DNA from: Cristatella mucedo | Lineage: Eukaryota > Bryozoa > Phylactolaemata > Cristatellidae | Length of the DNA: 64,000 nt | Assembly: GCA_009760855.2 (NCBI GenBank) | Contig: WPIO01000011.1 | Coordinates: 7,651,501 to 7,715,500, forward strand | Direction of reading: 5' to 3' | Notes under the pieces: generated by a model | The model's database searches: none | What the model was told of the DNA's origin: nothing | What the model saw: the letters and a program-made list of their open reading frames with translations, nothing else | Shown here: piece after piece, positions 37,530 to 44,080 of the stretch | Layout: each line of letters opens with the position of its first letter | Numbering within the stretch: position 1 is the stretch's first letter | Position numbers and translations under genes: made by a program

Positions 37530-40500
37530 CCTCCCTCTCTCTTGTCGATGTGATCTTCAAGCAAAGTCTAGGCCTTTTATTCAATGCAGATGACACTCTG
37601 TTGCACCTTTGCTGTGATGCCTCTCAGCCCTCCATCTTGTTGAATTATTTCATGTATTGCTAACATCCGCACACTTATGGCAGAAAACTTTCTCAAGTTG
37701 AATGACGATAGAAACCAACTGATTAGTTATTGGCAAATAAAGTGTGGTTCGGAACTAGGAAAGCATAACGCTCATACTTTGCTCTGCCAGCATATCGCCT
37801 GTAGCCTATTCGCGAAATCTCGGTGTCCTGTTCAAAAGTGACCTCTCACTATGCGACTATATCAGCTCCCCAGTCGAGCCTGCCTACTTTTAGCTACATA
37901 CCATTGCTCAAATTCAAGCCTACTTAAAGAGAGATTCTACATCAAAACTGGTCCACACATTTCTGACATCCCGTCTCGACTTCTGCAACTCACCGCTTGT
38001 TGGCCTATCGGTCTGTGCAATCAGATGCTTACAGTTAGTGCCAAACTCTGCAGCTAGACCTGTCTGTTGTGAGCGTCGCAGTTGCCACATAACACCATTA
38101 CTGACAGACCTGCACTGGCTCACAATCAAGCAGCACAACGACTTCAAAGTTCTGTCATTTAATTTTAGGTTCCTTCATTCTGTGGCTCCAGCCTACATAT
38201 CGAATATACTCCACCGCCAGGCTAAGCATCGTACCACCGTCTTTTATGAATCTAATAGCTTACCTTGGATGAAACTCAAATCCATTGGAGACGATGCCTT
38301 ATGCTAGTTCGTATGCTCCAAAAGCAGGAAACTTACTTTTTACTGGCGTTACGACATCTCATGACTCAAAAACATTCAAAGAAAAAGCTAAGAAACCACC
38401 TGTTTATAGCAGCAGTTTGAGGGTCCTTGTAATTTGCTCTGTGTAGGCTTATGCACGCTGACACTGTGCATGTCACCACTAATCATATTCAGATGTTGAA
38501 ACTGTGCATGTCTTTTCTAACCATATTATGCTTGTCACATGCCGATGTTACCAAAAAGTTGGTCATGCACCTCTGACAGCATTACTTAAGTACCTAGCTC
38601 CCTTAGGGTGCTTTACAAATGTATTATTATTTCTACGAATATTACTATTAATGTCAAAGGGAGACTTGGCATGGAAAGCTTTTCTCGGAAACGGTCTTTG
38701 TGTAAAAATGGCATATACCCGTGAAAATTGTGGGAAATTTAAATCTTGCATTACAATGCTGACTCGAGAGTCGGCTCACCTACTGATAAACCCCGTCTAG
38801 CTGGAAAGGCCGGTCTTATTTCGGGCAAGGACTCCATAGCAATACTTGTGTCATAAAGTGCTAGAATATTACCTCCAGTCTTGTTTTGTTTCCGAAAATC
38901 TCATAAGTGAGGCGTTTGCTGAGCTTTGGCTGTACAAAGCTCCCGGGCTTTTTCTTTAGTCTCTTCCAGTTTTATAGTCGGTCGCAATCGACATTTGTGT
39001 TGAAACCCTGAGCGAGGCACTGATTACCTTCCTTTGTTGCTTGCTTTTTTCTCATCGTTGTCACCAGTAGATACACTTATATTCTTCTTGCTATGCCCTT
39101 TTTTGTTTCCAATTTACTTGTGAAAACTTGTCGTTACACGGAGACCACAGGTTTCACACAGAAATAACCAGCGCTTGTGAAAAACGACAGGAAGCTCCTT
39201 TAGTTTGGTGGAAGGTGGGCCTGAGTATCCTATGACCTATCCGGTGAGTCCCCGCCACTGATTGTCAAGCTTAGAGATCATAGTTAGTGGAGCAAGATCT
39301 GCCTACGAAGATGAATGAATACGCATTAGGAATTCTAATTAATAACGGTATTATAAATATACCATAAATGCAATTCCACGAAGTTGATTCGTAAGCGCCG
39401 GGTAGAGAATCAGCATTCAGTTGCATACACGGAACGTTAAAACGAGCGGGCTATCTTTAAATTTATATTACCAATAATAAAATCCCGTGGATAATCACTG
39501 GCAGATTATACTTATGCATTTCATCGCTTAGCAAGGGCAGGCCTATCAAGGCATGCTTAATATCAGCTATACCACTGCATGTATCAGCTATGTATCCAAA
39601 CTGGGAAATCATTTTCCATTCTCTTTGTGACACGACACTCATCATTGTTGTACCATAGAATTAGTTTTACAACTATCACAACTTGCATAATCTAAGTATG
39701 ACTCAAGTGACCGTGACAAACTTGCTAACTAACTGACTATTAACGTAGCTTATTTTAAGGGTTGATAATAGAGCAGCCTATAAATTGACCAGGAAGGACC
39801 TTTTGGCTTGTCGAAGCAAAAATGGGTGCAGCAGTTTATCAACGTACGAAAGAGCCAAGTGCCATCTAAGGGGCGATGTGGGTCCGGAAAAGAATGCTGA
39901 AAAGAACGTACGTTGTGTTCTCCTGCGATCGATCCAACTACAGCTTTCAGCAAAGGAGAAACGTTTCTGAATTCTTCTGGCCTCTATTAGGAATTCGTGC
40001 ACTTTATAGACAGCGCATCGAGTATGGAATTGAATTCTGCCATGCTACTCACTGCCTAACCTTCCCTTTTAACTCAGCTATGCGTCTCGCTTTCTCTTGT
40101 TTTTTCGTGAGATTTAGTCTGTTGGCTAACGAATGCATATCGAAAGCCCCTTAGGCTTTGAGGGTTCTTTTGAAAACTTTACGGCCAAGCACCACATGGT
40201 CTTTGTGGCTTTATGGAGTTACCGATGGAGATGCATACGTATGTACTTGATTGGGAGCTAGCATAAGTCAGAGTGCGATGGTTTGATGAGGCTTATGCAA
40301 TGTTCAAGGTAGATAAGCATATGGCTTACACGTTTTCCAACCTACAGAGGTCTCGCCTGTTGCTCAGGCGGAGGGTCATATCAGGAGAGGCTTACTCTAG
40401 TACAGACGCGATATAGGAAAATAGCTCTAGTAATTTAGAGTCTGCATACCACCCTAACCGAATTACGTCTCTATCCAGGCACTTTAAAACGCAATGCAAG

Positions 40501-43226
40501 GGAGTCACCAACAAAAGTTAATGACATGAATTGTTCATGCTTAGGGATTGTGCTTAGGCAAGCTTGCTGAAGTGAAGAAGAAGAAGACAATCAGGGCCAC
40601 CGTCAGTGAGACAATCAGGGCCACCGTCAGTGAGACAATCAGGGCCACCGTCAGTGAGACAATCAGGGCCACCGTCAGTGAGACAATCAGGGCCACCGTC
40701 AGTGAGACAATCAGGGCCACCGTCAGTGAGACAATCAGGGCCACCGTCAGTGAGACAATCAGGGCCACCGTCAGTGAGACAATCAGGGCCACCGTCAGTG
40801 AGACAATCAGGGCCACCGTCAGTGAGACAATCAGGGCCACCGTCAGTGAGACAATCAGGGCCACCGTCAGTGAGACAATCAGGGCCACCGTCAGTGAGAC
40901 AATCAGGGCCACCGTCAGTGAGACATCTGGCAAAAGACATGCACTAAAGCGACCATAACTAAGCATCAAAGCAAACAGGAATACTAACAGACAAGTTTAC
41001 TGGCACGAAGGGAAGACTGATCGGAATTTTTGCATCTTTAGATGAGACTTAATTATTTAAGGTCATTGCAGATAGCGGTCCTTGCTGGAAGTGAGTTACA
41101 GAATTTTGGTAATAATAATAATAACAATAATAATATTGAACTTGATAAAGCGCCCCCAGAGAACTTAATCTCTTTCTAGGCGCTTTAAATTTGCTGTAAA
41201 GTGATACGCAATAGAATAGTAAGTAAAATCATGCTTGAAAAACAAACAAAATGAATAATATGGTTAGGGGTGACATGCACAGGGTCAGCATGCAAATGTG
41301 GTTAGTGGCAGCATGCACAGTGTCAGCACGCATAAGCACAACAAGGACGAATCACAGGGACCCGCTAAATGCTGTCCTAAATAGGTGTGTTTTTAAGTTT
41401 CTTTTAAATGTGGTCAGGTCAGGGGATGTTCTGACGCAGGTCGGGAGGGAGTTCCAGGCTTTGGGAGCATACGAACTAAATGCACGGTCTCCAAAGGATT
41501 TAAGGTTTGTACGAGGTATTTCTAGACTGTTGGATTCCGAAAAGCGAGTGGTACGATGCTTGGCCTGATGGGGTAGTATATCTGAAAGATAGTCTGGAGC
41601 CATAGAATGAAGAGACCTAAAAGTGAGCGACAAAACCTTGAAGTCAATCCGTTGCTTGACTGGTAGCCAGTGCATGTCGGCAAGAAGTGGAGTAATGTGG
41701 CAACTGCGACGCTCACGACAGACAAGCCTAGCTGCAGAGTTTTGCACCAGCTGCAATCGCCTGATCGCACATGCTGGTAGGCCAGTAAGCAGTGAGTTGC
41801 AGAAGTCGAGACGAGATGTCACGATGGTACACATGAGCTGACGGCTCGATCCCAAAAATATAACAATTTGGTTCAAGGGATGAGATCATAAATCTACTCC
41901 CACAATAATTTTTATAATTTTAAAATTCACCTTCTGTTGATAGCCTCCTAGCAGAACTTGATGCCTACCCGCTGGTTGACAAATTACAGACGCCGAGGAG
42001 CGAGTGGTCCGAAAGCACACTAGAGGAGCAACGAGGTCGGATAGGGAGGTTATTGCAAGCCAGTGAATCTTCTTTTAAGCGTAAGAAGGGACCTTTAAGT
42101 CGATTCGACACTTAAAAGCAAGCCAGCGAAGATGAGACAGAAGTGGTGTCGTGTGACTGCTACACTTTTGATTGCAGACAGGACGAGCTGCCAAGTGTTT
42201 CGCTGGTTGCAGACGATTAAGACCCTAAGCTTGGCGTCTTGAATAACGGCAATTGAAACTATCTAGTTACAAATGCGTGAACTAGTTTGGCTGTCGTAGT
42301 CTTACCAGAGCGGTAAACGAGTTTAGTACTGTTTCTTAGCTATAAGTAGTTCTGCTTGACAGTTGCGGTAATATGTTCATGCAGTAAGTCGTTTTGGACA
42401 AGCACTCCCAGAATGTGCTTGGATAGACGTCACGTGAGTGCTGCTAAATGAACCAATCCTGAAGGTGTGGTCCTCCAAGTTTCGGGCAATACCAGATTTG
42501 CCAATAACTATACGGCGTTTCTCTTCAATCATCATCAATTTTTAGGAAAGAAGTGGATATCCAAGTTCAAATGTAGTCCGAATGCAAGGTTCATGAGAAT
42601 GAAAAGGGTCAGATGAGCATCCATGCCTACAAGGGTCAAATTACAACTAGGGCTGTGCACCATCGGCATTGAAATGAAAGCCAAGAATGAGTTTGGAATT
42701 GACATAAGCCAGAGTTTGAGTACAGCTAATGAAAGAAGATGGGTGCTTAAGACCGAACCAGGGTGCCAACCCTTACTTTCAGCGCTCCTAAAATGACCAA
42801 CAGCTATTTACATCTACGCTCCGACATCTCTCAGTGAGGCTGGACGTGGGCTTATTATTTTGGCTTTGATATCCTTGTGTAAGGATGCACGCCCAAATTC
42901 TTGAAATGTTATGTAACTGCAGTGGTTTTACTTAAACCTCAAAGCGGAAATGATCATCCACCAAGTCGTCGGCGCCTCAATAACAATAAAACCGAAGAAG
43001 CACGACAACACTATATAATCGGACAACTCAGGAACTCACTTTCAGCCGATTTTCCGATGCTGTACAAGTAAGATGTGCTTGGGTACGCGTCAGCCAGAAC
43101 TTGGAGTCGTTCGGTCAAGTTGGAGTAGCTGTGATAGCTGAACGGAACCAGCGGGATGGCGTTGGCCAGCCAGAAGCTGGCCAATGTAACGATGACCGTC
43201 ATAATCGTGACGTAGGGTCTTGTCAT
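17356..43226 (-). CDS. CPM: Carboxypeptidase M-like M14B metallocarboxypeptidase, 8 exons
   Basis: Joining 43226-43040, 36239-36142, 33985-33816, 32605-32403, 28340-28170, 24630-24478, 22704-22562 and 17631-17356 gives 1401 nt (466 codons plus stop) with GT/AG at every intron and phases that agree throughout. Order: signal peptide (about 1-23), M14 zinc peptidase domain (about 28-327), transthyretin-like beta domain (328-about 410), polar linker, hydrophobic stretch (442-456). Family members remove C-terminal basic residues from peptides outside the cell. Zinc ligands His92 and Glu95 (SIHGDE) and His199 (SVHVGA), Tyr284 (DYNY) and general base Glu295 (EVTLEV) are present. Arg145 (bovine CPA numbering) is Val162 in DLNVNFPD and Arg71 is Lys99. 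Human CPM is of similar length (about 440 residues). The architecture, not proven orthology, suggests CPM; a catalytically altered relative of CPE/CPN/CPD is the alternative. Confidence 0.88.
19279..19407 (+). mobile_element. SINE family B copy
   Basis: GTGCTCGCC, GGTCATGGGCTTGAGCCCC (B-box-like palindrome) and tail GGAGATTACGTTCTTTTAGGGCGCT identify it. A direct repeat TTGACGACCGGGGT occurs twice in its head. Confidence 0.7.
19408..19873 (+). other. Unassigned open frame, about 155 codons beyond SINE B
   Basis: An open frame from an ATG inside the SINE (19298) runs to TAA/A at 19873 (191 codons). The part after the SINE (YTSRFGLFRVRKFDEL...FYIEVEELLPRSF) is rich in Phe, Lys and Glu, with no domain I recognise. 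It lies on the antisense strand of the carboxypeptidase intron, has no evident promoter or splice context, and is flanked by SINE B pieces in opposite orientation. A chance frame or part of an unknown mobile element. Confidence 0.3.
19838..19906 (-). mobile_element. SINE family B head, partial, inverted
   Basis: On the minus strand GAGCAGGTGCTCGCATTTAATGACCGAGATCGTGGGCTCGAG matches the SINE B head (GGTGCTCGCC...GACC...GGGCTCGAG). Tail missing. Confidence 0.55.
20102..20245 (+). mobile_element. SINE family B copy
   Basis: tRNA-like head GCTGGTTTGGTCCAGTGGTTAAG (A-box-like), B-box region GGGCTAGATCCCCGAGG, tail AGATTAAGTTCTCTCGTGGCG followed by TTACACAAATGAATTATATA. The tail is the LINE A 3' hairpin. 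Confidence 0.82.
20330..21180 (-). pseudogene. LINE RT remnant with nested LINE A 3' end
   Basis: Minus strand: FSQLIKKPTMDDYNLGNFSSFNYALLLCKIVERLVAY (21000-20851) matches the RT VKPLLKKPxLDxxxLxNYRPxSxLxFLSKxLERVV block. A short family A hairpin end interrupts at about 20785-20845. Multiple stops. Confidence 0.7.
21826..22135 (-). mobile_element. Two tandem LINE family A 3' ends
   Basis: Two consecutive 3' termini in the same direction: 21826-21914 (hairpin plus TAATAATAATAA tail, only about 80 bp) and 21915-22135 (hairpin plus more 3' UTR). Both preserve AAAGCGCC...GGCGCTTT or close variants. Confidence 0.85.
22562..22704 (-). CDS. Carboxypeptidase exon 7: transthyretin-like domain, first half
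   Basis: 143 nt, residues 328-375. Acceptor TTCTTTAAG|GTGTCC, donor CTTGGAG|GTACGT. VRGLIMDEKNNPVTDATVTI matches the start of the M14B C-terminal beta-sandwich (consensus GxVxDxxGxPIxxAxVxV), and RGEFWKLLLP corresponds to GDYWRLLLPG. Below the size that an open-frame scan reports; found by searching for the missing domain between exons 6 and 8, and phases fit on both sides. Confidence 0.86.
22705..24477 (-). other. Carboxypeptidase intron 6
   Basis: 1.8-kb intron with unique-looking sequence and no recognisable gene, except a degenerate SINE A-like copy near 24120-24260. Confidence 0.75.
24120..24260 (-). mobile_element. Degenerate SINE A-like copy
   Basis: The minus strand reads CGGCTAAAGTGCTTGCTCTCCACGACC, CAGGTCGTGAGATCTATTCC and GGCAATTC, parallel to the SINE A head and body. 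No clear tail. Confidence 0.4.
24478..24630 (-). CDS. Carboxypeptidase exon 6: catalytic Tyr and Glu
   Basis: 153 nt, residues 277(part)-327 plus one base. Acceptor TTGTTGTAG|GAACT, donor AACATTG|GTAAGT. MLDYNYAFGSCMEVTLEVG aligns with the family block MQDYNYLWGNCFEITLELS: Tyr284 is the residue that caps the substrate and Glu295 the general base. CLKYP and LLNFARGVNIG also follow the family pattern, closing the catalytic domain. Confidence 0.88.
24780..25090. repeat. Purine-rich (GA)n microsatellite block
   Basis: Pure (AG)n at 24929-25013, flanked by degenerate GACAGA/GAGACA repeats. Long open frames across it on both strands (poly Ser-Leu, poly Arg-Glu) are artefacts. Confidence 0.95.
25940..26460 (-). 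mobile_element. LINE family A 3' fragment
   Basis: Ends in a TAATAATAATAATAATATTG tail and hairpin (25940-26025), then 3' UTR and the last 90 codons of the ORF (SLTFRSLHSMAPAYLSEIL...SYAPTAWNSLPTCIRTSPDLTTFKRNLKTFLFRTAF, stop near 26174). Very similar to the copies at 41.1 and 52.5 kb. Confidence 0.92.
27672..27872. repeat. (TA)n microsatellites
   Basis: (TA)n at about 27689-27748 and 27851-27872, separated by about 100 bp of unrelated sequence. Confidence 0.93.
28045..28118. repeat. (GT)n microsatellite
   Basis: Uninterrupted GT tract of 74 bp, about 50 bp downstream (in gene sense) of the exon 5 donor. Confidence 0.97.
28170..28340 (-). CDS. Carboxypeptidase exon 5: PTPDDDVFRHLA and NGAEW block
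   Basis: 171 nt, residues 220-276 plus one base. Acceptor CTCTTTGAAG|CTGCG, donor AACG|GTAAGC. SPTPDDDVFRHLAAVYS matches the M14B segment that precedes the substrate pocket, and GIINGAEW corresponds to the usual ITNGAEW. Two Cys-His-rich residues (CDHEFH) sit where relatives have a short disulphide loop. The intron after this exon begins with a (GT)n microsatellite only about 50 bp from the donor, which inflates the open frame there but is not coding. Confidence 0.86.
28747..29210. repeat. Dispersed repeat with CCCTAAA telomere-like array, copy 1
   Basis: Begins with CCCTAATACGAACTAATTAAAG, GCGGAATAGAAGCAAGGG and GGATTTAGGCGGCGGAGGCGC, then about 250 bp of degenerate CCCTAAA units (28833-29085), then a fixed right flank (GGGGGAATGTCCCGAGG; CCTGACATCTCTGAAGTAGC; GCCGGCGGCGGCG). 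The unit is the 7-bp plant/alveolate-type telomere repeat (TTTAGGG), not the TTAGGG or TTAGG of animals. The same flanks occur at 30950-31470, so it is a repeat unit, not a chromosome end. Confidence 0.85.
29466..29511 (-). mobile_element. Fragment of Tigger-like MITE end
   Basis: Reverse complement CGCGGCTTCACTCTATCGC followed by AGTTTTTTAAAT matches the MITE at about 13280-13312. The terminal bases have been replaced by the (AT)n tract. Confidence 0.55.
29512..29565. repeat. (AT)n microsatellite
   Basis: Near-pure AT tract directly following a 45-bp fragment of the Tigger-like MITE end and directly preceding a SINE A. Confidence 0.93.
29566..29725 (+). mobile_element. SINE family A copy
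   Basis: The best preserved head: TCGTAATGGCTCACTAGGTAAG (A-box-like), CACGACCTCGGCCCCGAGG, B box GGGTTCGAATCC at about 29630, body GCAAGCGGTGGTGATAGCCG, tail AGGCTGTTAAATCAATTAGT then ATTTATTTATTAAAG. The open frame through it is a by-product. Confidence 0.88.
29730..30180 (-). mobile_element. LINE 3' end, divergent family D
   Basis: Minus-strand 3' terminus with a hairpin related to family A (CAGCGCCCTCAAGGAACCG and TATGCACTTTACAGATGCTG) but a distinct 3' UTR containing AAGCAAAGTATCATGATTAG. A related end is at 58935-59110. Confidence 0.55.
30181..30610. other. Spacer with repeated GGGGGAAATG motifs
   Basis: 30480-30590 carries several CATTTCCCCC blocks and CTGGACGTTCCCCCC, inverted relative to the right flank of CCCTAAA copy 1 (GGGGGAACGTCCAGG at about 29096). 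The rest shows no gene. Confidence 0.5.
30613..30652. repeat. (TA)n microsatellite
   Basis: About 40 bp of pure TA. Confidence 0.93.
30950..31472. repeat. Dispersed repeat with CCCTAAA telomere-like array, copy 2
   Basis: Same left flank (CTAATTAAAGTGCGGAATAC), degenerate CCCTAAA array (31028-31330) and same right flank (CCCTGACATCTCTGAAGTAG; ACCATTATTCGTAGCACC) as copy 1, same orientation, about 2.2 kb away. Arrays differ in detail, flanks are about 90% alike by eye. Confidence 0.85.
31555..31738 (+). mobile_element. LINE family A 3' UTR fragment
   Basis: Plus-strand 3' UTR (CTGTGCATGTCACCCCTAAC), hairpin (AAAGCGCCTAGAAAGAGG ... GGGCTCTTTATCAAG) and TTATTATCATTGTTATTTT tail. No coding sequence left. 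Confidence 0.88.
31739..32342. other. Unassigned part of intron 4
   Basis: No gene or repeat recognised apart from a small palindromic run of GATATC/ATCGAT motifs at about 32128-32155. Confidence 0.55.
32403..32605 (-). CDS. Carboxypeptidase exon 4: substrate site and third zinc ligand
   Basis: 203 nt, residues 152(part)-219 plus one base. Acceptor CGTTTCAG|AGAAA; donor GAGATGA|GTACGA, chosen because it restores the frame into exon 5. It encodes ENANGEDLNVNFPDYF, where active relatives have DLNRNFPD: Asn161 is kept, the carboxylate-binding Arg is Val162. Further on, SFVLSASVHVGAMLVDIPYD holds His199, the third zinc ligand; the second Gly of the usual HGG is Val200. QPETAAIMDWV is the standard helix before the third zinc ligand. 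The frame stays open past the donor to a stop at about 32344, so the precise 3' edge is inferred. Confidence 0.85.
32745..32933 (-). mobile_element. LINE A fragment, inverted 5' part
   Basis: Minus strand: VANFLNYNDGKNNILVISK...PIESALNLGYLNQSDL, equivalent to AANFLKLSDDQTNLLV...VESARNLGVMFQSDL of family A. It abuts head-to-head the plus-strand 3' part that starts at about 32926. Confidence 0.8.
32926..33358 (+). mobile_element. LINE A fragment, 3' part
   Basis: Plus-strand C-terminal coding remnant (AKHRTTRFSES-like), 3' UTR (TGACACTATTGCATGCTGCC), hairpin and TATTATTATTATTATC tail. Together with the inverted fragment just upstream it looks like one insertion with a 5' inversion. Confidence 0.85.
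33816..33985 (-). CDS. Carboxypeptidase exon 3: NPDG block
   Basis: 170 nt, residues 96-151 plus two bases of Arg152. Acceptor CCTTACAG|GCGCC, donor GGAAG|GTACGA. It reads APPKEILLHFIEYLLKNYG, then LIHVLPLMNPDG. In typical M14B enzymes the residues after HGDE are VVGRE; here APPKE, so the conserved Arg71 becomes Lys99. The split Arg152, just before ENANG, corresponds to the conserved arginine equivalent to CPA Arg127. An N-glycosylation sequon NES lies at residue 116. NPDG is strictly typical of the family. Confidence 0.88.
33986..36141 (-). other. Carboxypeptidase intron 2
   Basis: 2.2-kb intron. Apart from one SINE B (35198-35362) and a short GCT run (about 34432-34455) I find no gene, RNA or repeat. 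Small open frames here have no recognisable content. Confidence 0.8.
35198..35362 (+). mobile_element. SINE family B copy
   Basis: Head GCTGATTTAGCCCGGCGGTC and AAGGTGCTCACC, B-box region AAGCTTGAGCCCCGTGG, tail AGATTAAATTATCTTAGGTC then GCTATACAAATGAATTATAA. Confidence 0.78.
36142..36239 (-). CDS. Carboxypeptidase exon 2: first zinc-binding motif
   Basis: 98 nt, residues 63-95. Acceptor GTGTAG|GACGGG and donor GATGAG|GTGAGC. It encodes RRELWVMAIG, then RPNVKFVGSIHGDE, the HxxE motif (His92, Glu95) that supplies two zinc ligands in all active M14 peptidases. It is too short to stand out as an open reading frame; it was found because it bridges exons 1 and 3 in phase and fills the gap between YSIGKS and the next M14B block. 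Exon 2 ends exactly on a codon boundary. Confidence 0.88.
36888..36985 (+). mobile_element. SINE family A, head-truncated
   Basis: Starts in the body (GGTGGGCGATTGCCGCTGC), contains GCAAGCGGTGGTGATAGCC and the tail TCGCTATACAAAAGAGGC and TGTTGAATCAGCTAGTA. The tRNA-like head is missing. Confidence 0.8.
37440..38640 (+). mobile_element. LINE family A copy, RT to 3' end
   Basis: Plus strand: VPMPGPLLFTIYTL (RT PQGS block, altered), (CT)n, VDVIFKQSLGLLFNADDTLLHLC (YADD box as NADD), then AENFLKLNDDRNQL, LTDLHWLTIKQHNDFKVLSFNFR, AKHRTTVFYESN, 3' UTR and a terminal ATTATTATT tail near 38635. Many frame breaks. Confidence 0.85.
37488..37542. repeat. (CT)n microsatellite inside LINE RT
   Basis: CT tract with CC interruptions lying exactly between the IYTL and DVI codons of the reverse transcriptase, which is normally IYTLxxADVI. 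Confidence 0.92.
39790..40240 (+). pseudogene. LINE family B 3' fragment
   Basis: 3' UTR shared with other B copies: CTGTTGGCTAACGAATGCAT, CGAAAGCCCCTTAGG, ACATGGTCTTTGTGGC and TTTATGGAGTTACCGATGGA, ending in GATGCATACGTATGTA. The coding part is barely recognisable. Confidence 0.7.
40587..40922. repeat. Perfect 24-bp minisatellite, 14 copies
   Basis: Fourteen tandem 24-bp units (core CAATCAGGGCCACCGTCAGT), all identical as far as I can see. Several frames are open across the whole array (TIRATVSE on plus, SLTVALIV on minus), because 24 is a multiple of three. No spacers, so not a CRISPR. No start context or flanking coding sequence supports translation. Confidence 0.97.
41105..41875 (-). mobile_element. 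LINE family A 3' fragment, young
   Basis: Contains an uninterrupted 174-codon end of the ORF (41876-41352): DFCNSLLTGLPACAIRRL, SCHITPLLADMHWLPVKQRI, APDYLSDILPHQAKHRTT, stop at 41352. Then a 3' UTR, hairpin (41148-41200) and AATAATAATAATAACAATAATAATATTG tail. Practically the same as 52470-52985. Confidence 0.94.
41960..42860 (-). pseudogene. LINE RT/C-terminal remnant, divergent
   Basis: Minus strand: FHFNADGAQP (about 42690-42660, former YADD box), LMMIEEKRRIVIGKSGIARNLEDHTFRIGS (about 42535-42440) matching the family ExLLIG...IxPSxxxRNLG block, then more C-terminal pieces. Heavily frameshifted. Confidence 0.65.
43040..43226 (-). CDS. Carboxypeptidase exon 1: signal peptide and N-terminus
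   Basis: Residues 1-62. The ATG at 43226 (A at -3) gives a short basic start, a hydrophobic core (VTIMTVIVTLASFWL) and a likely cleavage after ANA, so this start was chosen. An in-frame upstream ATG at 43283 would put about 19 extra residues before the signal and is less likely. The mature start (FSYHSYSNLTERL) and YLYSIGKSAE match the M14B N-terminal pattern of an aromatic/His motif followed by YSIGKS. The exon ends GCTGAAA|GTGAGT, leaving one base of codon 63. An NLT glycosylation sequon lies at residue 36. Confidence 0.85.
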
Positions 43227-43479
43227 TTTGCCGTAAGAATCGTCGCCTGAGCAAGCGAACAGAGTCGTGATACGTTTCTTCATGGAACGGGCAAATAGCG
43301 ATGGTAAGGTAAAGCTCACATTCGTTAGCTGTAGTGCTGGGCAAGAAATTGTCAACTAGTTGGGTGGTAGTTCAGCAGCAGCGCTTCCCATACGCTATTC
43401 AGGCGTCATTTAGATGTCACCTGCATGAATAGATTAAGAAATATCGCCAAACTATGCTTCCACTTAGGCAAAATCGTGG
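43227..43479 (-). other. Upstream flank of the carboxypeptidase start
   Basis: Expected to hold the 5' UTR and promoter. The frame is open up to 43355 in phase with exon 1. I find no obvious TATA box or CpG cluster. Confidence 0.45.
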
Positions 43480-44080
43480 AAGCTTTTGCGCTCGTAATCT
43501 GGCATCAAGATTACTGCAATATCTTTCATTGAGGACTGCTGACCAGTGCCCTTAATCGTCTGCAAATGTTATAAAACTCAGCATCTCGTCTGCCCTGTCG
43601 TCTGCGGTGTAGCTGCCGTTTCTCACAACTTCCGACAAAGCTTCACTGGCTCCCTATCCAGTATCAAATCAATTTGAAGATCCACTGTAAGGCGGAAAGG
43701 TCACTCTTCTCGCATGAACCAGCCCACCTATCCAACATCCTCGCTCCTCCAGTCACGTGCTTCAATCACATGCTACTGCCACTCAGCTTCCTGTCGAGTT
43801 AGCGTCGCTCGAACTGACTTGGAATCTATAGGTGAGTGGGCATCTAGTTTGTATGCACTTACAGTCTGGAACTCAAATCAAGCTTCACATAATACCTGCA
43901 ATGACCTTTCGTCATTTAAGTCTCAGCCGAGGTGCCATCTAATCCGGTCAACTTTTCCTTCGAGCCAGCGAACCCAGTCGTTTTTGCTCGCACGAGCCTT
44001 TTGTCCTTATCTGTGCCTGATTCACTCCAAGCTATTGACCAGGAATTCTGATAGCAAATTCTGCACTACAGATTAGCCTC
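43480..44080 (+). pseudogene. LINE C-terminal fragment, family C
   Basis: Plus strand shows SGIKITAIS...TKLHWLPIQYQI (LHWLP block), then PTYPTSSLLQSRASITC and ARTDLESIGEWASSLYALTVWNS, equivalents of APxYLS, RTNLKSFGDRAFSSYAPKAWNS. Frameshifted, no family A hairpin at its end. Confidence 0.65.

Larger units (their letters stand above)
36240..43039 (-). other. Carboxypeptidase intron 1
   Basis: 6.8-kb intron between the signal-peptide exon and the HxxE exon. It holds a truncated SINE A, a plus-strand LINE A, a LINE B 3' fragment, the 24-bp minisatellite and two minus-strand LINE copies, each listed separately. I see nothing recognisable in 36240-36885, 36990-37440, 38645-39790 and 40925-41100. 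Confidence 0.8.

Noticed and set aside
40587-40922. CRISPR array
   Set aside because: Units are contiguous with no spacers, and the genome is eukaryotic.
40541-40969. Four repetitive peptides of 113-142 residues as a possible repeat protein
   Set aside because: They are the same 24-bp minisatellite in different frames and strands, without start context or conserved flanks.
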